Notes: generated from the sequence alone by a model not told the origin. Positions 43,428 through 50,639 are shown, counted from the first letter of the stretch. The stretch is 50,639 bases of DNA from a bacterium (GCA_017649705.1 JAGCGH010000022.1:1-50639), one strand, 5' to 3'. Numbers and translations: made by a program.

Positions 43428-43488
43428 TTCGCTATCAAATTTAGTAGCGAAAAGTCCGCGGCTGATCATAGCGTATGGCCGCGGCGAC
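43428..43488. repeat. Two further inverted repeats in the convergent intergenic region
   Basis: TTCGCTA at 43428-43434 pairs with TAGCGAA at 43445-43451 (10-base loop). GTCCGCGGC at 43454-43462 pairs with GCCGCGGCGAC at 43478-43488 apart from one extra base. They lie between the main terminator and the acyltransferase stop and could be secondary termination or 3'-end stability structures. The rest of 43314-43520 shows nothing else. Confidence 0.55.
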
Positions 43489-43520
43489 TGTTCGCTCTCT
43501 AGCTTCTGCCCCTCGGCGCT

Positions 43521-44645
43521 TTAATCTTCGTACATGTGCTCTACGGTGTTGGCGTAGTATTCGACGATCTCGGGTTTCACTACGCTGATGGTGTCGCCTT
43601 TCCTTTTAAGGATGTTGCGCAGCCTCCAGGGCATGGCAAGGTGCGGCTTGGCCAATTTCCAGATGTAGCCCGGATTGGCGTTCTGATCGACGCCCGGGAT
43701 CATCTTGTAGCCGTTCTTGTAGGCGATGTTCTTTTCCCTTTCCATCCGCTCGTAGAGTTCGGTGAGCTTAAGAGATTTGTCTTTGCCGAAGGCGTGGCAG
43801 ACTAAGGAGACCGGAGTAAGGACGGTCTCTTTGATCATGGCGGTCCTGATCTTTTCTCCCAGTTCGTCAAGGTGCCTGAGGTCTTCCTGAGTCACGTAGA
43901 TCGGCGGTCCGAAGGAAAAGAGCACTCTGCCCCTGGCTTGCAGAAGGGCGTGCAATTTGAAGGAATTGAGATCCTTCGTCCGGTAGCGCTTGGACATTCC
44001 TTCCTTGGCTTTTATTTCCTGCAGCTGGTGGAACACTTCGTCCTCGGTTACGCGCTCGTAGGTGATGCCCATGGGAAGGATGGCCATCTTGCCGTCTTCA
44101 TTGATGGCGCGTTTTGCCATGCCGAAGATGCCGTGGGCCAGTTTTCCGACTTTGCCGTTGTAGGAGCGTCCGGCTTCCGGATAGATCAGGACTGTCTCGG
44201 ATTTTTTGAAGATCTCTTCCGTCAAGTAATCGTAGAAGGTCCTAAGATAAATAATGTTCTCTTTCTTCCTGAGGTTCTCTTCTTTTATGCGCTCCCTGTC
44301 CAGGCAGATGCCCTTTACTTTCGGCAGCATGGTCTTAAAATAGCCGTGGAAGAGATTTTTTCCGGCGATGGTGCAGGGGTAATACTCGATGGCTTTCAAA
44401 AGCACGCAGTCGATGAGGAGGTAATCCAGATGGCTCTTGTGCGTCGCGCTTATTATTACGGGAACGTTCTTCGGGATGGTCTTGAAGTTCTCGATGCCTC
44501 TCAGCATGATGTGCTTGATGCCGAGCTTGGCGATAGCTAAGATCACCCGCCTGATGCGATAAGAGTATTTCTTATCATAGTGGTGGCGGATCTCATCCCG
44601 GAAACGGGCTTCCAGCTCCTCTTTGGAAAGATTTGATATATCCAC
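43521..44645 (-). CDS. PlsB/PlsC-like glycerolipid acyltransferase
   Basis: A 374-residue acyltransferase. Motif I is ATHKSHLDYLLID (H-x4-D), motif II is around KGICLDRERI, and motif III LIYPEAGRSYNGKVG (PEG-S type). The C-terminal VKPEIVEYYANTVEHMY resembles the tail of PlsB-type glycerol-3-phosphate acyltransferases, so the first acylation step is as likely as the second (PlsC). No obvious membrane helix. It starts with GTG (minus strand), with a promoter 34 bases upstream and no ribosome-binding site. It fits with cdsA in phospholipid synthesis. Confidence 0.82.
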   Translation of the reverse strand: MDISNLSKEELEARFRDEIRHHYDKKYSYRIRRVILAIAKLGIKHIMLRGIENFKTIPKNVPVIISATHKSHLDYLLIDCVLLKAIEYYPCTIAGKNLFHGYFKTMLPKVKGICLDRERIKEENLRKKENIIYLRTFYDYLTEEIFKKSETVLIYPEAGRSYNGKVGKLAHGIFGMAKRAINEDGKMAILPMGITYERVTEDEVFHQLQEIKAKEGMSKRYRTKDLNSFKLHALLQARGRVLFSFGPPIYVTQEDLRHLDELGEKIRTAMIKETVLTPVSLVCHAFGKDKSLKLTELYERMEREKNIAYKNGYKMIPGVDQNANPGYIWKLAKPHLAMPWRLRNILKRKGDTISVVKPEIVEYYANTVEHMYED

Positions 44646-44678
44646 GATTCTGACTTTGCTTTTGATTAAATTTTATAT

Positions 44679-44707
44679 ATTCTAGCAAAGTTGAGTTTAA
44701 TTGTGAA
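44679..44707 (-). promoter_or_regulatory. Promoter of the acyltransferase gene
   Basis: Minus strand: TTCACA (44702-44707), a 17-base spacer and TAGAAT (44679-44684), with TG at 44686-44687 giving an extended -10 (TGCTAGAAT). Predicted leader about 27 bases. Confidence 0.72.
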
Positions 44708-44781
44708 ACAAGAGGTTTTCCAAAATGCGCATATGGTTGTATGTGAGAGGATTATTCTTTGAAAAGCGGCGCCCGCCGCAG

Positions 44782-44901
44782 GTTGGAATTCCTGTTGATA
44801 ATCTGTGGATTTCGTTTCAGTAAGTTTTGGATAAGGCTATGCGTTCCGGTTGATATTCCTTTGGATAACAGTTGGAACGCCTGTCAGGAAACTGTGAATA
44901 A
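44782..44901 (+). other. Helically phased cluster of DnaA-box-like nonamers
   Basis: The 310-base gap 44646-44955 has no gene. Within it are same-orientation nonamers close to the DnaA box TGTGGATAA: TGTTGATAA (44793), TGTGGATTT (44804), TTTGGATAA (44826 and 44860) and TGTGAATAA (44893, which fits TTATNCACA on the other strand). Start distances are 11, 22, 34 and 33. A TTCC(T/G)GTTGATA direct repeat recurs with a 55-base period (44789, 44844), and GTTGGAA occurs at 44782 and 44871. The left flank (44661-44700) is AT-rich but also holds a promoter. Candidate DnaA-binding locus or replication origin; not proven. Confidence 0.45.
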
Positions 44902-44942
44902 AGGCTGTCTTTTTAAGGCCCTAAAACGGCGGAGGTTTTTTG

Positions 44943-44948
44943 TATAAT
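44943..44948 (+). promoter_or_regulatory. -10 element of tgt, close to the start codon
   Basis: TATAAT whose last base is 8 positions before the tgt ATG at 44956. No good -35 is seen. If used, transcription would begin at or next to the ATG, giving a leaderless message. A GGAGG at 44931-44935 is 20 bases from the ATG, too far to serve as its ribosome-binding site. Confidence 0.5.
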
Positions 44949-44955
44949 AAATAAA

Positions 44956-46116
44956 ATGAATTTTAAACTTGAACATAAGGACAGCGGCTCTCTGGCCAGG
45001 GCCGGGATAGTCAGGACGGCCCACGGGACCTTCACCACGCCGCGCTTCATGCCGGTGGGGACGAGAGGGTGCGTCAAGGCTATGCCTCACTTTGAACTAG
45101 AGGCTATGGGAGCCGACATAATATTGGGCAACACTTACCATCTCATGACGCGCCCCGGGCAGGAGCTCGTCGCCGCCATGGGAGGCTTGCACAAGTTCAT
45201 CTCCTGGAAGAGGTCCATTCTCACCGACAGCGGCGGATTCCAGGTCTACAGCCTCGCTTCTCTCCGCGACATCAGCGAAGAGGGCGTGACTTTCAAGAGC
45301 CACGTGGACGGGCAGAAGATGTTCCTGGGTCCCAGGGAATCAATGGCCGTGCAGCAGGCCCTGGGCTCTGACATCGCCATGGCCTTCGACGAATGTCCGC
45401 CGGCCTTGTCGGAACGCAAGGACATCGAGAAAGCCGTCAACAGGACTCTGAGATGGGCCAAGATCTGCTACGAGGACAACAGGGAATTCAACCTGAAGGA
45501 TCACGAGGAGGGACTCGACGATTCCGTTCCTCGCCAGCAGCTTTTCGCCATCGTCCAGGGCGGCATACTGGACGACGAAAGGCTCCGCTGCCTGGAGGGC
45601 TTGCTTTGCTATGATTTTCCGGGCTTCGCCATCGGCGGCCTGGCGGTGGGGGAGCCGCCCGAGGAAATGTACAGAGTGTGCGAGTTCCTCTGCTCCTCGC
45701 ATATGCCGGTCGAGAAACCGCGCTATCTGATGGGCGTGGGAACGCCCGAGGATCTTGTCATGTGCGTTTTGCGGGGCGTGGACATGTTCGACTGCGTGAT
45801 GCCCACCAGGAACGCCAGGAACGGCACGGCCTTCACTTCCAGGGGCAACGTCCCTGTCAAGGCCGGGCGTTTCGCGAAAGACGAAAGGCCCCTCGAGGAA
45901 GGCTGCCCCTGCCCGGTCTGCCAGCGCTTCACCAGGGCTTACCTGAGGCACCTTTTCAACGTGGGGGAATCCTTGGCCGGCCATTATCTTACGGTGCACA
46001 ATCTATATTTTTATCTTGATCTTATGCGAAGGATGCGGGAAGCCATCCTTGAAGACCGCATGACGGAATTCGCTTCCGCTTTTTTAAGTTTGAGGCGCAG
46101 CGGGGAAGATGAGTAA
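44956..46116 (+). CDS. tgt: tRNA-guanine transglycosylase
   Basis: A 386-residue enzyme exchanging G34 for preQ1 in tRNAs with GUN anticodons, the entry to queuosine (queH, at 21.2 kb, performs the last step). TPRFMPVGTRG at the N-terminus, catalytic Asp in ILTDSGGFQVYSL, GGLAVGEPPEEMY for substrate binding, nucleophile Asp in GVDMFDCVMPTRNARNG, and a zinc site C-x-C-x2-C...H (CPCPVCQRFTRAYLRH with a later His). Length typical. The ATG fits the family start. Its 3' end overlaps smpB by 8 bases. Confidence 0.97.
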   Translation: MNFKLEHKDSGSLARAGIVRTAHGTFTTPRFMPVGTRGCVKAMPHFELEAMGADIILGNTYHLMTRPGQELVAAMGGLHKFISWKRSILTDSGGFQVYSLASLRDISEEGVTFKSHVDGQKMFLGPRESMAVQQALGSDIAMAFDECPPALSERKDIEKAVNRTLRWAKICYEDNREFNLKDHEEGLDDSVPRQQLFAIVQGGILDDERLRCLEGLLCYDFPGFAIGGLAVGEPPEEMYRVCEFLCSSHMPVEKPRYLMGVGTPEDLVMCVLRGVDMFDCVMPTRNARNGTAFTSRGNVPVKAGRFAKDERPLEEGCPCPVCQRFTRAYLRHLFNVGESLAGHYLTVHNLYFYLDLMRRMREAILEDRMTEFASAFLSLRRSGEDE

Positions 46117-46591
46117 GAAAGAGGAAAAGACAACGACTCCGGTCCTCGTTGAGAACAGGAAGGCCCGCTTCGATTACCATATCCTCGAGACGGTGGAAGC
46201 CGGATTGGCCCTTGTGGGGACGGAAATTAAATCCCTGAGGGCGCGCCAGGCCAACATTCAGGAGGCTTACTGCCGCCCCATAGGCGGAGAATTGTTCCTT
46301 GTGGGCGCCAAAATAAACGAATACGACAAGGGCAACCGCTTCAACCACGACCCGGAAAGGAAAAGGAAGCTTCTCCTGCATCGCCACGAGATCATAAGAC
46401 TGACGAAGAAAGTCGAAAGCAAAGGCCTCACGCTTATTCCCTTGAGGCTGTACCTGAAGAAAGGCAAGGTCAAGGTCGCCGTGGCGCTTTGCGAAGGCAA
46501 GCACACCTACGACAAGAGCGAGTCGCTGAAGGAAAAGGCCAGAAAACGTGACGACGAGATAGCTTTTGCCAAAAATTCGAAGCGGCATTGA
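46109..46591 (+). CDS. smpB: SsrA-binding protein SmpB
   Basis: A 160-residue tmRNA-binding protein required for trans-translation of stalled ribosomes. ENRKARFDYHILETVEAGLALVGTEIKSLR (cut) is the conserved start, then QANIQEAYC, YDKGNRFNHDPERKRKLLLH and the basic C-terminal tail (KEKARKRDDE) that reaches into the decoding centre. Overlaps the tgt end. Its substrates' fate links to ClpXP, encoded at 28.4-30.3 kb. The tmRNA gene itself is not seen in the window. Confidence 0.96.
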   Translation: MSKKEEKTTTPVLVENRKARFDYHILETVEAGLALVGTEIKSLRARQANIQEAYCRPIGGELFLVGAKINEYDKGNRFNHDPERKRKLLLHRHEIIRLTKKVESKGLTLIPLRLYLKKGKVKVAVALCEGKHTYDKSESLKEKARKRDDEIAFAKNSKRH

Positions 46592-46599
46592 GAACGTTT

Positions 46600-46608
46600 T
46601 GGTATAAT
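46600..46608 (+). promoter_or_regulatory. Extended -10 promoter of hisD
   Basis: TGGTATAAT, a perfect TG-n-TATAAT, with no recognisable -35. Predicted leader about 24 bases; no Shine-Dalgarno and no room for a his leader peptide or attenuator. Confidence 0.68.
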
Positions 46609-46638
46609 GACCAATAATAATTTCAAGTTTATTTCAAA

Positions 46639-47919
46639 ATGAAAATCATCGAAAGCAAAGAAGCGCTGGACGAACTTTTGAAAAGCCGCAAAAGCGAGCG
46701 GCCCAACGCCAGGCTCAAGGACACGGTGAGCTCCATCATCAAGAGCGTCATCAAGGAAGGCGACGCCGCGGTCTGCGATTACACCGCCCAGTTCGACAAG
46801 TGCGAACTCAGCCCCAGCAAGCTGAAGGTCAGCAAAAGGGAAATAGAGAACGCCAAATGTCCGCCGGAATTGGAGAAGGCTATTAAGAACGCCGCCGAGG
46901 GCATCCGCGCTTTCCATGAAAAACAGCTGAGAGAACCCTGGAAGGCCGATGGCCCCTTCGGGGGAGCGTTCGGGGAGATCTACCGTCCCGTTAGAAGAGC
47001 GGGCGTCTACGTGCCCGCCGGCACCGCGCCTCTCGTCTCATCGGTCCTCATGAGCGTCATCCCCGCCCAGGTGGCGGGCGTGAAGAGCATTTGCGTGGCC
47101 ACTCCCTGCAATGAGGAGGGCAAGGTCAATCCCGGCATCCTGGCAGCCTGCAAGCTTCTGGGAATATACGAGCTTTACCGCGGGCACGGTCCTTCTCTCG
47201 TGGCGGCCATGTGTCTTGGGACCAGGACCATTGAAAAAGTCGACGTCATAGCGGGCCCCGGCAGCGCCGCCGTTACGGAAATGAAACGCCAGCTTTTCGG
47301 CGCCGTGAACGTCGACCTTATCGCCGGCCCCAGCGAGAGCCTCATCATAGCCGACGAAACGGCGGAGCCGCGCTTCGTGGCCGCCGACATTCTCTCCCAG
47401 GCCGAGCATCACGGCAGCCAGACGTATGTGATAACGACCTCGAAGAAATTTGCGGAAGCGGCGTCCGCCGAGATCGTGAGCCTGACGGAAAACGAGTTGT
47501 CTGGCGCCGTGGAGCCTGCCGGTCTGGACAGGCTCAATATCGTCGTCGTCAAAGACCTCAAGGAGGCCGCGAAGATCTCCAACCTTATCGCCCCCGAGCA
47601 TCTGCAGATCATGACGAAAGACGACGAGGGCGTGCTTGATATGATAACCAACGCTGGCGCGGTCTTCCTGGGCAAATGGACTCCCGTCCCAATGGGCGAC
47701 TTCGCCTTCGGGCCCAGCCACGTGCTGCCCACAGGCGCCGCGGCCGCCTTCATGAGCGGGCTTTCCACCGCCACCTTCCTGAAGCGCATGAGCGTCATGA
47801 AGGCGGACGAGAAAGGCTTCAAAAACATGTCCCAGACCATGGAAGTCTTCTCCCGCTACGAACAGCTGCCGGCCCACGGCTTCACCTCCAGAGTCCGCAA
47901 GGAAAAAGGTCCGAAATGA
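46639..47919 (+). CDS. hisD: Histidinol dehydrogenase
   Basis: A 426-residue zinc enzyme oxidising L-histidinol to L-histidine in two NAD-dependent steps. Conserved blocks: YVPAGTAPLVSSVLMSVIPAQVAGV (cut), AGPSESLIIADE, SQAEHHGSQ (metal ligands Gln and His), PEHLQI (general base Glu-His) and HVLPTGAAAAFMSGLS. Length typical. It stands alone, away from any other his gene in the window, and is followed by def with an ATGA overlap. No Shine-Dalgarno upstream. Confidence 0.97.
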   Translation: MKIIESKEALDELLKSRKSERPNARLKDTVSSIIKSVIKEGDAAVCDYTAQFDKCELSPSKLKVSKREIENAKCPPELEKAIKNAAEGIRAFHEKQLREPWKADGPFGGAFGEIYRPVRRAGVYVPAGTAPLVSSVLMSVIPAQVAGVKSICVATPCNEEGKVNPGILAACKLLGIYELYRGHGPSLVAAMCLGTRTIEKVDVIAGPGSAAVTEMKRQLFGAVNVDLIAGPSESLIIADETAEPRFVAADILSQAEHHGSQTYVITTSKKFAEAASAEIVSLTENELSGAVEPAGLDRLNIVVVKDLKEAAKISNLIAPEHLQIMTKDDEGVLDMITNAGAVFLGKWTPVPMGDFAFGPSHVLPTGAAAAFMSGLSTATFLKRMSVMKADEKGFKNMSQTMEVFSRYEQLPAHGFTSRVRKEKGPK

Positions 47920-48407
47920 AACTGAAGATCTTAACGGAAGGCGACGAGAAGCTAAGGGTGATCTGCAAGCCTGTGCCGAAGGTCACCGCGCAAATTAAAA
48001 AGCTTGCCGCGGACATGATAGAGACGATGTACGCCGCCAAAGGCGTGGGCCTGGCCGCCCCGCAAGTGGGAAGCGACCTGAGGATCATCGTCTTCGACCC
48101 CAGGACCTCCAGGCGCAGAAAGCCGCAGGTACTCATAAATCCCGTGCTCTCCGAACTGGAGGGCGAAATAAGAGGGGACGAGGGCTGCCTTTCCTGCCCG
48201 GGCTTGTGGGGCGAAGTGACGCGCTACGCCCACGTGAAGGCTACGGGTCTCAACGAGAAAGGCGAGGAAGTGGAAATAGAATCCGAGGGAGGCGTATTGA
48301 GCGTCGTATTGCAGCACGAAACAGATCACTTGGACGGGATACTGTTCCTGGATAGGCTTGATCCGGCGCAGCAGCTAAGAGTGATGAAGGAGAGGGAGGA
48401 ACTTTAA
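47916..48407 (+). CDS. def: Peptide deformylase
   Basis: A 163-residue metalloenzyme removing the formyl group from nascent peptides. Motif 1 GVGLAAPQVG, motif 2 EGCLSCPG (Cys ligand) and motif 3 QHETDHLDG (HExxH ligands and catalytic Glu). I chose the ATG at 47916, which overlaps the hisD stop by 4 bases and starts with the family's MKLKILTEGDEKLR; an earlier in-frame start inside hisD adds unrelated sequence. It ends directly against the tRNA-Val gene on the opposite strand. Confidence 0.96.
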   Translation: MKLKILTEGDEKLRVICKPVPKVTAQIKKLAADMIETMYAAKGVGLAAPQVGSDLRIIVFDPRTSRRRKPQVLINPVLSELEGEIRGDEGCLSCPGLWGEVTRYAHVKATGLNEKGEEVEIESEGGVLSVVLQHETDHLDGILFLDRLDPAQQLRVMKEREEL

Positions 48408-48484
48408 TGGTGGGCGTTACTGGACTCGAACCAGTGACTTCTACCTTGTAAGGGTAGCGCTCTAACCAACTGAGCTAAACGCCC
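48408..48484 (-). tRNA. tRNA-Val (anticodon UAC)
   Basis: Minus-strand cloverleaf: acceptor GGGCGTT/AACGCCC, D arm GCTC-AGTTGGTTA-GAGC, anticodon stem CTACC/GGTAG with loop CTTACAA (anticodon TAC, codon GUA), T arm ACTGG-TTCGAGT-CCAGT. CCA is encoded, and its complement directly follows the def stop codon. Confidence 0.97.
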
Positions 48485-48500
48485 CGACTCAATTGCTGTA

Positions 48501-48529
48501 ATTCTACTAAAAGCCCCGTTTAAATTCAA
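48501..48529 (-). promoter_or_regulatory. Promoter of tRNA-Val
   Basis: Minus strand: TTGAAT (48524-48529), 17-base spacer, TAGAAT (48501-48506), giving a start about 10 bases before the mature tRNA 5' end. It lies in the 86-base divergent gap shared with the aminopeptidase gene, for which I could not place a promoter. Confidence 0.62.
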
Positions 48530-48570
48530 ACCAAAAAGCGAAAAATAACCCAAACATATTAAGGAGAAAC

Positions 48571-49908
48571 ATGAACAAAGAACTGAACAAGGAATATCTT
48601 GGCAAACTGGCCAAAGACTTTTCCGAATGCCCGAAGAACAAGCTCGCGATGAACGCCGTCACGAAGAGCGGCCCCCGCGCCGCCGTGACCAACTGGGACG
48701 TCATCAAATCCCCCAGGCGCGTCTTCTCCGACTACATCAAGACGCCTGCCATCACGAACCAGAAAGGCAGCGGCCGCTGCTGGCTCTTCTCCGCGCTGAA
48801 CACCTTCCGCATGAAAGCCATCAAGAAGATGAACGTGGACGAGTTCGAGTTCTCCCAGGCTTACCCCATGTTCTGGGACAAGCTGGAAAAGGCCAATTAC
48901 TTCCTTGAATCGATTCTTGAGACCATGGAAGAGGAGACCGACGGCCGCCTCATCCAGCACCTTCTCTCCGATCCTCTGGGCGACGGCGGCCAGTGGGACA
49001 TGATGGTCAACCTGGTCCAGAAATACGGCCTCGTTCCCAAGACCGTCTACCCCGAGAGCTTCAGCAGCTCTTCCACCGGCGCCATGAACGGCATCCTCAC
49101 CGGCAAACTGAAAGAATACGCCTGCACCCTCAGGGAAGCCTACCAGAAGGGCGCCAAGATCGCCGATCTTAGGGAAAAGAAAGGCGAGATGGTCCAGGAA
49201 TTCTACAACATCCTGACCATCCACATGGGCACGCCTCCCACCGAGTTCGTCTGGCAGTGGCGCGACAAGAAGGACAAATTCCACCGCACCGGCGTCATGA
49301 CCCCGCAGAAGTTCTACAAGGAATTCGTGGGCATCAACCTTGACGACTACATCTGCTTGATCAACGCCCCCACCAAGGACAAACCCTACAACAAGATGTA
49401 CACCGTGAAGTTCCTCGGCAACGTGGTCGGCGGACATCCCGTCAGATACCTCAACGTCGACATCGACACGATCAAGGAAGCGGCCATCAAGACCATCAAG
49501 GGCAAGGAAGTCGTCTGGTTCGGCTGCGACGTAGGCAAACAGCTCGACGGCAACCTGGGCATTTTGGACCTCAACCTCTACGACGATGATCTCCTCGGCA
49601 ACGCCGGCTGCAAGCTCAACAAGGCCCAGCGCCTGGACTACAACGAGAGCCGCATGAACCACGCCATGGTCCTGACGGCCGTCGACCTCGACAAATCTGG
49701 CAAACCCGTCCGCTGGCTCATCGAGAACAGCTGGGGCGACAAGAACGAAGGCAAAGGCTTCCTGACCATGACCGACGAATGGTTCAGCGAATACACCTAC
49801 GAAGTCGCCGTCAACAAGAAATATCTTTCCGAGAAACTCAAGAAAGTCCTGAAGACCAAGCTCATCGAGCTGAAGCCTTGGGACCCCATGGGCTCTCTCG
49901 CCAAGTAA
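48571..49908 (+). CDS. pepC: Aminopeptidase C / bleomycin hydrolase family cysteine peptidase (C1B)
   Basis: A 445-residue papain-like aminopeptidase of the C1B family, cytoplasmic and typically hexameric. Catalytic Cys70 in QKGSGRCWLFSALN (with the oxyanion Gln just before), His364 in MNHAMVLTAVD and Asn386 in IENSWGDKNEGKG. Other family blocks are SQAYPMFWDKLEKANYFLE (cut) and GGQWDMMVNLVQKYGLVPK. No signal peptide. An ideal AAGGAG lies 5-9 bases before the ATG, and codon use is strongly skewed to C- and G-ending forms (AAG, AAC, ATC, GCC), which suggests high expression. Confidence 0.95.
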   Translation: MNKELNKEYLGKLAKDFSECPKNKLAMNAVTKSGPRAAVTNWDVIKSPRRVFSDYIKTPAITNQKGSGRCWLFSALNTFRMKAIKKMNVDEFEFSQAYPMFWDKLEKANYFLESILETMEEETDGRLIQHLLSDPLGDGGQWDMMVNLVQKYGLVPKTVYPESFSSSSTGAMNGILTGKLKEYACTLREAYQKGAKIADLREKKGEMVQEFYNILTIHMGTPPTEFVWQWRDKKDKFHRTGVMTPQKFYKEFVGINLDDYICLINAPTKDKPYNKMYTVKFLGNVVGGHPVRYLNVDIDTIKEAAIKTIKGKEVVWFGCDVGKQLDGNLGILDLNLYDDDLLGNAGCKLNKAQRLDYNESRMNHAMVLTAVDLDKSGKPVRWLIENSWGDKNEGKGFLTMTDEWFSEYTYEVAVNKKYLSEKLKKVLKTKLIELKPWDPMGSLAK

Positions 49909-49922
49909 CGCGCTTCCGCTAA

Positions 49923-50639
49923 GTGGTAAAAATTTATCTGACAATAGCTGTCCTGATAATCCTTTCGGCGTTCTTCTCCGGCTCCGAAACGGCATTTTTT
50001 ACCCTTAGCAGAGTGCAGCTGAAGATGCTGGGGGAGAGGGGAGGAAAAGTAGGCGCCGCCATCGCGAAACTTCTTTCCAATCCCAGGCGCGTATTGAACA
50101 CCCTTCTCCTCTGCAATCTTCTGGTCAACACGATCCTTTCCGCTTTGCTCAGTAAGATCTTCCTTGATCTTTTCGGGCCTAGCGGACTTCCCATAGCGGT
50201 CTTCGTGGTGACCGTGCTGCTTCTAATTTTCGGTGAGATCACTCCCAAGGTCATAAGCCTTGGCAACTACATGACCGTGTCCAAGATCGCGGTCTATCCC
50301 ATCAGTTTCTGCTGCTACATTTGCGCTCCTTTCCGTTTCGCCCTGCGCATAGTCTCCAACGGCATCTTAAGGCTTATGGGACTTCCTCTCGAGAAGGCCG
50401 ACCGTTTCACGCGGGAAACGTATCTCGCGGCCTTGATGTCGAGCAAGGAGAAGGGCGCGCTGGAAATGAACGAAGCGGACATGATCCACGCCATCTGCGC
50501 CTTCAGAACGATGAAGGCGGTGGACGTCAGGACTCCCAGAACGGAGATGACGGCCATAAGCGAGGAGGAAAATCTTTTCCAGGCGGTCGCATTAGCCGAG
50601 CGCACCGGAGTATATTTCCTTCCCGTCTTCAGAGGCAGC
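49923..50639 (+). CDS. CNNM/CorC-type membrane protein (HlyC/CorC family), truncated by window edge
   Basis: An open reading frame starting with GTG at 49923 and running off the window; 239 codons are seen. The N-terminus has hydrophobic KIYLTIAVLIILSAFFSGSETAFFTLSRV, the hallmark of the CNNM (DUF21) transmembrane domain, followed by ILSALLSKIF and VLLLIFGEITPKVIS. From about residue 175 the cytoplasmic linker and the first CBS repeat begin (MKAVDVRTPRTEMTAIS). Family members are linked to magnesium or cobalt handling. No ATG start is available upstream of the conserved region, which is why it is easily missed. No Shine-Dalgarno is visible; start is the best available. Confidence 0.88.
   Translation, partial: MVKIYLTIAVLIILSAFFSGSETAFFTLSRVQLKMLGERGGKVGAAIAKLLSNPRRVLNTLLLCNLLVNTILSALLSKIFLDLFGPSGLPIAVFVVTVLLLIFGEITPKVISLGNYMTVSKIAVYPISFCCYICAPFRFALRIVSNGILRLMGLPLEKADRFTRETYLAALMSSKEKGALEMNEADMIHAICAFRTMKAVDVRTPRTEMTAISEEENLFQAVALAERTGVYFLPVFRGS

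Noticed and set aside
44759..44947. 62-codon open frame in the 310-base gap before tgt
   Set aside because: No ribosome-binding site, no recognisable sequence, and it overlaps the DnaA-box-like array and the tgt -10 element.
44646..44955. PreQ1 riboswitch upstream of tgt
   Set aside because: I looked because tgt uses preQ1, but the tgt -10 box is next to the ATG, leaving no leader, and no compact pseudoknot with an A-rich tail is visible.
47676..47915. Long N-terminal extension of peptide deformylase
   Set aside because: The extension is an out-of-frame reading of hisD; family similarity begins exactly at ATG 47916.
1..50639. CRISPR array, prophage, insertion sequence or toxin-antitoxin system
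   Set aside because: No regularly spaced repeats with spacers, no transposase, integrase or phage structural gene, and no recognisable toxin-antitoxin pair seen on either strand. tRNA genes show no attachment-site duplication in the window.

Overview
The window looks like a chromosomal segment from a Gram-negative bacterium with lipopolysaccharide. It carries an MsbA-type lipid flippase, an ADP-heptose epimerase (hldD), lspA, and undecaprenyl and CDP-diglyceride synthases. The PVC superphylum, perhaps Lentisphaerota, is my best guess. The guess rests on the ileS-dksA-lspA order (dksA-lspA adjacency is also known in chlamydiae), a DUF2961/GH172 gene, a tiny mS38/bS22-like ribosomal protein of the 'MPCGRK' type, and a type II secretion/type IV pilus-like cluster with fused subunits. 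This is inference; no 16S rRNA or other decisive marker is present. Coding density is very high, and many genes overlap by 4 bp (ATGA, TTGA or GTGA). I see no insertion sequence, prophage or CRISPR array.

Layout. 0-7.4 kb (+): a HAD phosphatase, then a compact secretion/pilus assembly cluster: a GspJ-like pseudopilin with a Gly/Arg tail, GspE/PilB ATPase, GspG pseudopilin, a PilM-PilN fusion, and a PilO/GspM-like protein fused to a PDZ domain. 7.4-12.9 kb (+): ileS, dksA-like gene, lspA, a GH172-family gene and an SGNH hydrolase. 12.9-19.4 kb (-): a DUF805 gene, then glyQ-glyS-tRNA-Arg(CCG)-msbA and a secreted orphan. 19.5-28.3 kb (+): acyl-CoA synthetase, queH, hrpB, a secreted orphan, a 29-codon ribosomal protein gene with its own promoter and terminator, ispE, an AsmA-like protein and another exported orphan.

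28.4-40.8 kb (+): a long, tightly coupled run of clpP-clpX-lon (proteolysis), uppS-cdsA-hldD (envelope lipid and LPS precursors), an exported carboxypeptidase-regulatory-like protein, a sensor kinase with its sigma-54 response regulator, an exported helical protein, and nth. 40.9-43.3 kb (+): a secreted protein with two tandem formylglycine-enzyme-like domains, different in base composition from its neighbours. 43.4-43.5 kb: a strong terminator and further inverted repeats. 43.5-44.6 kb (-): a PlsB/PlsC-like acyltransferase.

44.65-44.96 kb: the only intergenic region over 300 bp. It holds the acyltransferase promoter, a helically phased cluster of DnaA-box-like nonamers (a candidate replication origin or DnaA-binding locus) and the tgt -10 element. 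45-48.4 kb (+): tgt, smpB, hisD, def. Then tRNA-Val(UAC) (-), a C1B cysteine aminopeptidase (pepC-like) (+), and a CNNM/CorC-type membrane protein that runs off the right edge.

Recurring signals: several promoters use an extended -10 of the form TGnTATAAT (often TGCTATAAT) with a poor or absent -35. Shine-Dalgarno sites are strong before some genes and absent before many others. Queuosine tRNA modification is represented twice (queH, tgt), and envelope biogenesis runs through the whole window.
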